Assembly: GCF_023195755.1 (NCBI RefSeq)
Contig: NZ_CP096203.1
Coordinates: forward strand, 744,001-808,000
Reading direction: 5' to 3'
DNA length: 64,000 nt
From: Chryseobacterium nepalense
Lineage (GTDB): Bacteria; Bacteroidota; Bacteroidia; Flavobacteriales; Weeksellaceae
A program made the position numbers and the translations under genes. Below the pieces are notes generated by a model. The model was not told where the DNA came from. It saw nothing but the letters and a program-made list of their open reading frames with translations, and did not search any database. The first letter of the stretch is position 1. Each line of letters opens with the position of its first letter. Below are positions 1-6,624 of this stretch, piece after piece.

Positions 1-555
1 AACACCTTGCTTTAATAATACTCCGTTGAATTCTGATTCAAAATCCTGAACCGCCTTATCGGTTTCGATTTCAGCAAGGAGATCGCCTTCTTTTACGGTA
101 TCGCCAACATTTTTGTGCCATTTAGCCACTTTTCCTTCCGTCATTGTATCGGAAAGTCTTGGCATTGTAATCACTTCCACACCTGCAGGAACCTCAGCAT
201 CAGCCTGTTCTATACTGGTTGCATTATTTTCTGTTTTATGGTCTTCGTCCACTTTTTTCTCTTCAGAATCATTGGATTTAGGAGCTTCACCACCAGTTAA
301 CCCTGAAATATCTTCTCCTTCATTACCGATAATTGCCAAAACAGAATCTACAGCAGCAGCGCCTCCTTCTTCTACTCCAACGTATAAAAGGGTTCCTTCT
401 ACTTCAGATTCAAAATCCTGAACGGCTTTATCAGTTTCAATTTCTGCTAAAATATCTCCTTCCTTTACTTTATCTCCTACTTTTTTATGCCATTTAGCCA
501 CTTTTCCTTCCGTCATTGTATCGGAAAGACGTGGCATTGTAATTACTTCTGCCAT
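1..555 (-). CDS. pdhC: Pyruvate dehydrogenase E2 (dihydrolipoamide acetyltransferase), 3' part beyond window
   Basis: The first 185 residues of the acetyltransferase core of the pyruvate dehydrogenase complex, which passes acetyl groups from E1 to CoA. Two nearly identical lipoyl domains are visible, each opening with ITMPRLSDTMTEGKVAKWHK. The lipoyl lysines sit in IETDKAVQDFESE at about K43 and K167. A Glu/Asp/Lys-rich linker joins the domains. The start is the ATG directly before the first lipoyl domain. The peripheral-subunit-binding and catalytic domains lie past the window edge. It follows the E1 alpha gene on the same strand after 108 bp, so the two are probably co-transcribed. Assignment is firm; that the rest of the gene is intact is assumed. 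Confidence 0.93.
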   Translation of the reverse strand, partial: MAEVITMPRLSDTMTEGKVAKWHKKVGDKVKEGDILAEIETDKAVQDFESEVEGTLLYVGVEEGGAAAVDSVLAIIGNEGEDISGLTGGEAPKSNDSEEKKVDEDHKTENNATSIEQADAEVPAGVEVITMPRLSDTMTEGKVAKWHKNVGDTVKEGDLLAEIETDKAVQDFESEFNGVLLKQGV

Positions 556-565
556 AATTTATTTT

Positions 566-640
566 AATTTGAAAATTTGGTAATTTGTTTATTTGAAAAT
601 TAAAAAAGATGTGATAATAAATCATTTTCAAATTTTCAAA
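566..640. repeat. Inverted repeat between pdhA and E2 genes
   Basis: TTTGAAAATTTG (568-579) is the exact reverse complement of CAAATTTTCAAA (629-640). More AATTTG/CAAATT words surround both arms. The same word pair recurs at 42294-42356, so this belongs to an interspersed family rather than being a simple terminator. No U-run follows on the reverse strand, in keeping with read-through from pdhA into the E2 gene. Confidence 0.6.
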
Positions 641-663
641 CTTTCAAATTGACTTATTATCTT

Positions 664-1665
664 TTAGTTTTCTAATTTGTCTAAGAACGGGTAATCTTGT
701 TGAGCGTATACATACTCATAGATTTTTTCTGCATCCGGATATGGTGAGTTTTCCATAAATTCGATACACTCTTCCACGAAATCTCTTGATTTGTTATCCA
801 TTGCTTCCAATTCTTCGTCGGTAGCCCAGTTGTTTGCCAGGATTCTTTGTTTGATCAGTTCAATAGGATCATCATTTTTGTGAATCGCAACTTCTTCTTT
901 AGATCTGTATGGTTCCGCATCAGACATAGAGTGGCCTCTGTATCGGTATGTTCTTGCTTCGATAAAAGTAGGGCCATCTCCTCTTCTTGCTCTCTCGATT
1001 GCTTCATAAGCAGCTTCAGCCACTTTTTCAGGATCCATTGCATCTACTGCAAGACAAGGCATTTCGTAACCCAACCCTAATTTATAAATATCCTCGTGGT
1101 TGGCGGTTCTTTTTACAGAAGTTCCCATTGCATACTGGTTGTTTTCCACAACAAAAACTACCGGAAGTTTCCAGTTCATCGCCATGTTAAACGTTTCATG
1201 TAATGAACCCTGTCTTGCCGCTCCGTCTCCAAAGAAGCAGATATTTACCGCTTTTCTGTCAAAATACTGATCTGCAAAAGCGATCCCGGCACCTAAAGGA
1301 ATCTGCCCACCTACAATACCGTGGCCTCCGTAAAACCTGTGTTCTTTGCTGAAGATGTGCATAGATCCACCCATACCTCCTGACGTACCTGTAGCTTTAC
1401 CGCAAAGTTCGGCCATAATTCTTTTAGGATCTACCCCCATCGCCATCGGATGGATGTGGCATCTGTAAGCAGTGATCATACTGTCTTTGGTTAAATCCAT
1501 TGCATGGGTAAATCCTGCGGGAATAGCTTCCTGACCGTTATACAAATGTAAAAAACCTCTGATTTTTTGCTTTAGATAAAGAGAACGGCATTTGTCTTCA
1601 AACCTTCTCCACATTGTCATATCTTCATACCACTTCAGGTATACCTCTTTAGAAAATTCTTTCAT
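664..1665 (-). CDS. pdhA: Pyruvate dehydrogenase E1 component, alpha subunit
   Basis: 333 residues, the usual length for a separate E1 alpha. It decarboxylates pyruvate with thiamine diphosphate and passes the acetyl group to lipoyl-E2. The thiamine-diphosphate motif starts at GDGAARQGSLHETF and ends with VENNQYAMG. The phosphorylation-loop region YRYRGHSMSDAEPYR, typical of E1 alpha, is present. The start MKEFSKEVYLKWYEDM matches the usual N-terminus. The E2 gene lies downstream on the same strand. No E1 beta or E3 gene is in the window, so the complex is encoded at more than one locus. Confidence 0.96.
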   Translation of the reverse strand: MKEFSKEVYLKWYEDMTMWRRFEDKCRSLYLKQKIRGFLHLYNGQEAIPAGFTHAMDLTKDSMITAYRCHIHPMAMGVDPKRIMAELCGKATGTSGGMGGSMHIFSKEHRFYGGHGIVGGQIPLGAGIAFADQYFDRKAVNICFFGDGAARQGSLHETFNMAMNWKLPVVFVVENNQYAMGTSVKRTANHEDIYKLGLGYEMPCLAVDAMDPEKVAEAAYEAIERARRGDGPTFIEARTYRYRGHSMSDAEPYRSKEEVAIHKNDDPIELIKQRILANNWATDEELEAMDNKSRDFVEECIEFMENSPYPDAEKIYEYVYAQQDYPFLDKLEN

Positions 1666-1703
1666 GTGTTGAGCTCTTGCTTATTTATTATGAAATAGTT
1701 GAG

Positions 1704-1711
1704 CAAAATTA
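1704..1711 (-). promoter_or_regulatory. Putative -7 box for pdhA
   Basis: On the reverse strand this reads TAATTTTG, matching the Bacteroidota -7 consensus TAnnTTTG, 38 bp before the pdhA start. I found no clear TTG -33 element at 17-23 bp upstream, so this rests on the -7 match only. Confidence 0.4.
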
Positions 1712-1792
1712 TAAAAAAAACTTTGTTTTTATTGTATACCTGCCCATTGTTTTTTTGCTTATAATATTATATTTACATTGTCAAACTTAATT

Positions 1793-2395
1793 ATGGAAGA
1801 AAAACAGCCTTCATTTATTCATAAAATCTCAAGAATTATATCAGACTTTTTTAATCCACTGGTATCTTTAATTATTTTTTTTATTTACATGAGCATTAAA
1901 AATTATGCTTTAAACGATTCCCTCCTCTACTTTCTTCCGATTGTATTAATGATCATTCTCCCTGTAATTATCTGGCTGGTATGGAATGTGAAAACCGGAA
2001 GGTATACCAATATGGATGTTTCTAACCGAAATCAGCGCAAAAGTTTATATTTTTTCATTGCTGCCTGTGTAATCTCTTATCTTGCTTTTAATTATTTCAA
2101 AAACGGATATATTGATTTTGTCATGCTTTTCATTCTGATTTTGCTTATTGCCATGCAGATCAGTAACTATTATATTAAAAGTTCAATGCACACTGCTTTC
2201 AACGTTTTTGTTGCAGCGTTGTTTTTCGCTATTGATACAGGTGCCGGACTGATATGGCTGGGTATAGCAGCGCTGGTAGGTGTTACGCGGGTTATTTTGA
2301 AAAGGCATACACCGAGGGAAGTATTCATGGGCGCCGGAATTGCCATTGTAGTATCTTTTATTTATCTTTATTGCAACATTCAGTTTCAACATTAA
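1793..2395 (+). CDS. PAP2-like phosphatase family membrane protein
   Basis: A 200-residue multi-spanning membrane protein with about five to six hydrophobic segments. It resembles type 2 phosphatidic acid phosphatases: SSMHTAF takes the place of the PSGH motif, and TRVILKRHTPREVFMG fits the SRxxxxxHxxxD motif with Glu for the last Asp. The basic stretch VSNRNQRK may be the first motif. The motifs are degenerate, so activity on lipid phosphates is not certain. I chose the ATG (MEEKQPSF) over a TTG 15 bp upstream. The BlaI-type gene begins 9 bp after the stop, suggesting co-transcription. Confidence 0.72.
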   Translation: MEEKQPSFIHKISRIISDFFNPLVSLIIFFIYMSIKNYALNDSLLYFLPIVLMIILPVIIWLVWNVKTGRYTNMDVSNRNQRKSLYFFIAACVISYLAFNYFKNGYIDFVMLFILILLIAMQISNYYIKSSMHTAFNVFVAALFFAIDTGAGLIWLGIAALVGVTRVILKRHTPREVFMGAGIAIVVSFIYLYCNIQFQH

Positions 2396-2404
2396 GAATT
2401 TCAT

Positions 2405-2872
2405 ATGAAAATAAATCATCTTACATCTGCTGAGGAAAACTTAATGAGACTTTTGTGGAAGCTCGGGTCTTTTTATCTGAAAGATATTATGGAACAGCAT
2501 CCGGAACCGAAACCACATCAGAATACAGTTTCAACTTATTTAAAAATACTGACGGAAAAAGGATATCTTTCAACAGAAAAAGAAGGAAGAATATTCAGGT
2601 ACCAGACAATTGTACCGGCTGAAGAATACAGAAAATTCTTACTTATCCAGCTTTCCGATAATTTTTTCAGCAGTTCCGGAAAAGAAATAGTAAGCTTTAT
2701 GGTTCAAGAGCAGTTGATTTCAGCAGATGATCTGAAAGATTTTAATATTGATATTGATCCCGTATTGAAAAAAGAACCTGCGTTTGAATATGCCAATGAA
2801 ATTCTCAATCCTAAAAAAGATAAAAAGAAAAGCAAGGATAAAAAGAAGAAAAAAAAGAAAGAAAAGGAATAA
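2405..2872 (+). CDS. BlaI/MecI/CopY family transcriptional repressor
   Basis: 155 residues. The winged-helix N-terminus (LTSAEENLMRLLWKLGSFYL, then NTVSTYLKILTEKGYLSTEKE) is characteristic of BlaI/MecI repressors, which bind DNA as dimers and are usually inactivated when a partner membrane protease cleaves them. The C-terminal half carries the short helical dimerisation region. It ends in an unusual run of Lys and Asp/Glu (KKDKKKSKDKKKKKKKEKE). No BlaR1/M56 protease gene lies beside it, so its inducer is unknown here. It sits directly after the PAP2-like gene and before a convergent terminator. Confidence 0.88.
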   Translation: MKINHLTSAEENLMRLLWKLGSFYLKDIMEQHPEPKPHQNTVSTYLKILTEKGYLSTEKEGRIFRYQTIVPAEEYRKFLLIQLSDNFFSSSGKEIVSFMVQEQLISADDLKDFNIDIDPVLKKEPAFEYANEILNPKKDKKKSKDKKKKKKKEKE

Positions 2873-2889
2873 AACTTTCAACATAAAAA

Positions 2890-2917
2890 AAGGCTGCCTC
2901 AACCCTGAGACAGCCTT
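2890..2917. terminator. Bidirectional terminator between convergent genes
   Basis: AAGGCTGCCTC and GAGACAGCCTT form an 11-bp stem with one mismatch around a 6-nt loop. It is preceded by an A-run, which gives a U-run for reverse-strand transcripts, and followed by TT-rich DNA. It separates the BlaI-type gene from the convergent type IX cargo gene. Confidence 0.75.
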
Positions 2918-2937
2918 ATTAATTCAATATATATCTT

Positions 2938-4497
2938 CTAGTCTTTAACTATTTTGAAAGACTGATCTTTTCCTTCGGATTTCACCCTTAATAAATAAAC
3001 ACCTTTTTTCAGGTCTGAAACATTTACCTGTCTGGCATCTTTGTCAATGGTTCTGATAAGCTGTCCTGTAAGTGAGAATATTTCAATACTGTTAAGCTTT
3101 TTATCAGAATTGATGTTCAACACATCTTTTACAGGATTAGGATAGATTTTAACATCCTCCGTATTTCTTGTTACATCATTTACAGCCAGTGAAGATCCAT
3201 CTACAACAGAAACATTATCTACATCTATACCTCTTGCCCAGTTTGAAGTTCCCTCAAAAGCAATGGTATAATTTGCAGACTTATTCGGAAGCGGTATCGT
3301 TACATCAAGCCATGCTGCATTTTCCGTTGTGTATGAGCTTCCTATCTGTGTCCAGGCATCGGAAGGATTTGCTTTATAGTAAATTCTCAGTTCATCCACA
3401 TCGCCAAACCAGTTTACATTCGCAAGACTGAATCTTAATTGAGGCGTTGCAAGTGCGGAAATATTTAAAACAGGCATTAATAACTTCGCTTTATTTCCCG
3501 CGGTTGTCGTTCTGAATTCTGCCATTCTCGGAGCAGATTTAGGCGTTATTGAACTGTTTCCGTTTGCTGTTACGTAACTCCATGTCGCAGTTCCCCCTCC
3601 TGAAACGGCTTCATTCGCCCAGCATGAAGGGATCGTTGCTGTATCAAAGTTTTGCGTATAAGGGAATGATGAAACCGGAGTACAGGTTGTTGTAAATGAT
3701 TTTACAGCAGTCCACGCACTGAAACCGTTTGCTCCGCAGTTGGATCGTACATAAAACTGATATCCTGTTGAAGGTGTAAGACTGGGAATAGTAGCAGAAG
3801 TAGTTGACGAAGTAATAACCGTACCCGTGCCCTGAGTAAATCCTGTAGGACCATATTCAATCTGATACGTGGCACCTGAGGTAGGAGATGCAGTCCAGCT
3901 TACATTTGCTGAATTTGATAATACTGAGTTTACCGTAACACCTGAAGGAGAATCACATGCCGGAATAGCTCCCACGGAAATGTCGTCCAGATCAAAAAAG
4001 AACATATCGGTTGTAGCAGAGTGAAAACCTATATAAATAGTCTGTCCTACATATGCGGAAAGATTATAGGTATACCTGTAAAAATTAGCCCCGCTTGCAG
4101 GTGCTACAGAAGCAGCTAACGTATTTGTAAAAGCGGCCGCTGTAGGCGTTGTGGTTGAAATTCTTACACTGATTGTTTCAGGATACTGAGGATCACGGCT
4201 CCTGGCATAAAAAGAAAGGAAGTCGCTCACACCGGCAGTTACCGTAATAGCAGGAGTAACCAAATAATCATCGTGAGCTGAAGAACCATAACCTATCGAG
4301 ACTGTATTTGTACCACTGTAAGCGGTAATATTTCCTGCGGTATAGTCTACAATAGACCATGTATTGGTATCTCCGCCGTTTAGGACTGTCCAACCTGCCG
4401 GAATTGTTGTTCCAGCATCAAAATTCTGGGTGAATTGCGCATTGGCAATAAATGGCATTGCGAATAATGCCAAAAGTAATTTTCTTCTCATAATCAT
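2938..4497 (-). CDS. Secreted choice-of-anchor J / FnIII protein with type IX sorting tail
   Basis: 519 residues. A signal peptide (MRRKLLLALFAMPFIANAQ) is followed by a first cleaved-adhesin/choice-of-anchor-J domain (about 20-178: FTQNFDAGTTIPAGW to FFFDLDDISVG), a fibronectin type III domain (about 180-270) and a second jelly-roll domain (about 278-432, ending RGIDVDNVSVVD). The type IX secretion tail starts at IYPNPVKDVLNI and ends KGVYLLRVKSEGKDQSFKIVKD-like. The protein is therefore expected to be exported and released or anchored at the cell surface. The architecture suggests binding to a sugar or protein partner; no catalytic domain is visible. A second ATG two codons in is an alternative start. 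Confidence 0.9.
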   Translation of the reverse strand: MIMRRKLLLALFAMPFIANAQFTQNFDAGTTIPAGWTVLNGGDTNTWSIVDYTAGNITAYSGTNTVSIGYGSSAHDDYLVTPAITVTAGVSDFLSFYARSRDPQYPETISVRISTTTPTAAAFTNTLAASVAPASGANFYRYTYNLSAYVGQTIYIGFHSATTDMFFFDLDDISVGAIPACDSPSGVTVNSVLSNSANVSWTASPTSGATYQIEYGPTGFTQGTGTVITSSTTSATIPSLTPSTGYQFYVRSNCGANGFSAWTAVKSFTTTCTPVSSFPYTQNFDTATIPSCWANEAVSGGGTATWSYVTANGNSSITPKSAPRMAEFRTTTAGNKAKLLMPVLNISALATPQLRFSLANVNWFGDVDELRIYYKANPSDAWTQIGSSYTTENAAWLDVTIPLPNKSANYTIAFEGTSNWARGIDVDNVSVVDGSSLAVNDVTRNTEDVKIYPNPVKDVLNINSDKKLNSIEIFSLTGQLIRTIDKDARQVNVSDLKKGVYLLRVKSEGKDQSFKIVKD

Positions 4498-4622
4498 TAA
4501 TTTAATTATGTTAACTTACAAATATTCTGTGAGTTAACCAAATAAATCATGAAAAAAATACGAGAAAGACAATATCATTACATTTTTGATAATATAATTA
4601 CAATATCACAACGACATAAAAA

Positions 4623-4646
4623 AAGCGGCTCTTTTCAGAGCCGCTT
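4623..4646 (-). terminator. Rho-independent terminator of the RRM gene
   Basis: A perfect 10-bp stem (AAGCGGCTCT / AGAGCCGCTT) with a 4-nt loop lies 7 bp after the stop codon. On the reverse strand it is followed by a run of seven Us. Confidence 0.88.
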
Positions 4647-4653
4647 ATATTTT

Positions 4654-5058
4654 TTACCAACGTTTTCCACCGCCGTTACCGCCACGGTCTCCACCGCCGT
4701 AACCGCCACCGCTTCTGTTGTTACCTCCGTAACCTCCACTTCTGTTACCACCTCCGTAACTTCCGCCGCCTCTGTTACCTCCGCCTGCGTTGTTACTGAA
4801 AGTTCTTCTTGGCTTTTCCTCTCTTGGTTTTGCCTCTGAAACATTAAGTGTTTTTCCGTTGAATTCTTTCTGATTAAGAGCCTCAACAGCCTGCTGACCT
4901 TCAGCGTCTTCCATTTCGATGAAACCGAAACCTCTTGAACGGCCAGTTTCTTTGTCTGTAATGATTTTTACTGAAGAAACTTCTCCAAATTCTGAGAATA
5001 GATCTTGCAACTCGTAGTCTTTCGTTGCGTAGTTGATGTTTGAAACAAAAATGTTCAT
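4654..5058 (-). CDS. Glycine-rich RNA-binding protein (single RRM)
   Basis: 134 residues: one RNA recognition motif (about 1-80) with RNP2 (IFVSNI) and RNP1 (RGFGFIEM), then a Gly/Arg/Asn-rich tail of imperfect GGGNRGGGSYGGG repeats. Such RRM proteins are common in Bacteroidota and cyanobacteria. They bind single-stranded RNA, often under cold or other stress. The start MNIFVSNINYATKDYELQDL is the family N-terminus; an in-frame ATG 108 bp upstream would add an unrelated hydrophobic leader and was rejected. A strong terminator follows. The long AT-rich leader region upstream would suit post-transcriptional control, but that is inference. Confidence 0.92.
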   Translation of the reverse strand: MNIFVSNINYATKDYELQDLFSEFGEVSSVKIITDKETGRSRGFGFIEMEDAEGQQAVEALNQKEFNGKTLNVSEAKPREEKPRRTFSNNAGGGNRGGGSYGGGNRSGGYGGNNRSGGGYGGGDRGGNGGGKRW

Positions 5059-5393
5059 CTGAGTTAAAAAATTAAAAATGTTAAAAATGATTTGGTTTAT
5101 AAAAGAAAAACAACATAAAGAATGAACAAATATTGATTCCAGATATAAGACAGGTGCAATATACAACTTATAATTTCATATCAAAAGCTTTTTTTAAAAA
5201 AAATTAATAAAATTTTCAATCAAAATATACCTTTGTTAAAAAGTATTAATTCATCATCAAATATTTATGAATATTTATTAAAATATTAATTTTTGATAAG
5301 ACTCTAAGCTAAATTTGTAATAAAATTTTTCTTCATCACTGAAGTTCATTGAGAAAATAAATAATTTTCTTTCAGATGTTAAATGTAAATCAG
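5059..5393. other. AT-rich divergent intergenic region, no gene seen
   Basis: About 335 bp between the RRM gene and the thioesterase promoter, almost entirely A/T. One TAAATTTG -7-like word lies at 5310-5317 on the forward strand without a -33 element at proper spacing. I see no open frame with protein-like content and no clear hairpin. Confidence 0.5.
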
Positions 5394-5425
5394 TTGGACT
5401 TTGCCTGTTTTAAACACTAAATTTG
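5394..5425 (+). promoter_or_regulatory. Bacteroidota-type promoter for the thioesterase-regulator unit
   Basis: TTG at 5394, then 21 bp, then TAAATTTG at 5418-5425. This fits the -33/-7 pattern of flavobacterial housekeeping promoters. The ATG of the thioesterase gene lies 21 bp after the -7 box. Confidence 0.65.
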
Positions 5426-5446
5426 CCTAGGGAAAAATCAACAATT

Positions 5447-5848
5447 ATGAATTATCATACCAGAAAATGGGTAAAACCCGAAGATCTCAATCCTAACCAG
5501 TCTTTATTCGGTGGAAGATTATTGCAGTGGATTGATGAAGAAGCAGCATTGTACGCAGTAATTCAGCTTGAAAATAAAAAAGTAGTTACCAAATTTATCT
5601 CAGAAATTAATTTTGTAAGTTCTGCCAAACAGGGAGACATTATTGAAATCGGAATTGAAGTTTCTGGATTCGGATCAACTTCTCTTACCCTGAAGTGTGA
5701 TGTAAGAAATAAAATGACCCATCAGACCATTATTACCGTTGATAAAATTGTTATGGTAAATCTTGATGAAAACGGAAATCCTGCGCCACACGGCAAAACT
5801 AAAGTAGAATTTGTAAAAGACAGGCTGAGCAAGCAGATCCCGGAATGA
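5447..5848 (+). CDS. Acyl-CoA thioesterase, hotdog fold (YciA-like)
   Basis: 133 residues, one hotdog domain. LNPNQSLFGGRLLQWIDEEA holds the N-x-x-x-x-x-G-G-x-L-x-x-x-D pattern of the YciA/BACH acyl-CoA thioesterases, with the catalytic Asp in it; SEINFVSSAKQGDIIEI is the second strand region. These enzymes hydrolyse acyl-CoA to free acid and CoA in the cytosol. I placed the start at MNYHTRKW, not at the TTG 24 bp upstream that lies inside the -7 box. The stop overlaps the next start (ATGA), so the following regulator is probably translationally coupled. Confidence 0.87.
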   Translation: MNYHTRKWVKPEDLNPNQSLFGGRLLQWIDEEAALYAVIQLENKKVVTKFISEINFVSSAKQGDIIEIGIEVSGFGSTSLTLKCDVRNKMTHQTIITVDKIVMVNLDENGNPAPHGKTKVEFVKDRLSKQIPE

Positions 5849-6405
5849 AGATCTATATAAAAAATATGGTGTGTGAAAGATGCATCACTGCGGTTTCGGG
5901 TATTTTTAACGAAATAAATATCGACGTTAAAAGTATAAGTCTCGGTGAAGTGGAGACTTCACCTGATGTTCCTGAAGAAAAACTTTTACAGTTGGAAAAA
6001 TTACTGGAAAAAACAGGTTTTGAAAGGATTAAAGATTCTTCCCGCCAGATTATTGAAAAAATTAAAAACCTCATCATTACAAAAATCAGCGAACTGGATA
6101 TTGATGAGGATTTTCTCCTCTCTGATTTTCTGAGCAATACATTTAATAAAGAGTACAGCACACTCTCCAAAACTTTTTCTCAAAACGAAAATATTACCCT
6201 GGAGCAGTTTTTTATCCTTCAAAAAATTGAAAAAGTAAAAGAACTCCTTCTTTACAATGAGTTTACTTTAACAGAAATTGCAGGAAAACTTGGCTATAAA
6301 AGTGTTCAGCATCTATCGTCTCAGTTCCGGAACAGCACCGGTTTTACACCCACAGAATTTAAAAAACTGAAAGTCCACAACCGGAAACCGCTGGATCAGA
6401 TTTAA
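5845..6405 (+). CDS. AraC-type regulator with N-terminal HMA-like metal-binding segment
   Basis: 186 residues. The N-terminus (MKIYIKNMVCERCITAVSGI) has the shape of a heavy-metal-associated domain with a CxxC pair (about C10 and C13), followed by a helical linker (about 70-110). The last 75 residues are one AraC-type HTH unit (LTEIAGKLGYKSVQHLSSQF, then RNSTGFTPTEFKKLK). I infer a metal-responsive activator. The copper-type P-ATPase gene starts 219 bp downstream on the same strand and is the obvious candidate target. The overlap with the thioesterase gene is by 4 bp. Similar short HMA/AraC proteins exist in Bacteroidota, but I know of no detailed study of one, so metal and target are inferred. 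Confidence 0.78.
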   Translation: MKIYIKNMVCERCITAVSGIFNEINIDVKSISLGEVETSPDVPEEKLLQLEKLLEKTGFERIKDSSRQIIEKIKNLIITKISELDIDEDFLLSDFLSNTFNKEYSTLSKTFSQNENITLEQFFILQKIEKVKELLLYNEFTLTEIAGKLGYKSVQHLSSQFRNSTGFTPTEFKKLKVHNRKPLDQI

Positions 6406-6624
6406 ACAAGTTTGAGCGTTTTAGAGTTTTAGTTTTATAGTATTTACTTTTGCTGACAGTGAAATATTTAATCAAAACTTATATAACATTACAATATTAC
6501 AACTCCTACTCTATAATTCTCCAACCCTACACTCAAAGTCAGACAAAATTCTGTAAACATTATCCTTAAATCTATAACAGCCTTCCGGTACAATTTTGGA
6601 AATTTGTATGATAAATAAAGAATC

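Noticed and set aside
1778..1792. TTG start for the PAP2-like gene
   Set aside because: An ATG 15 bp later gives the natural N-terminus.
4549..4839. A 96-codon forward frame rich in Thr/Val/Ser
   Set aside because: It is the complement of the glycine-rich tail of the RRM gene and includes its terminator.
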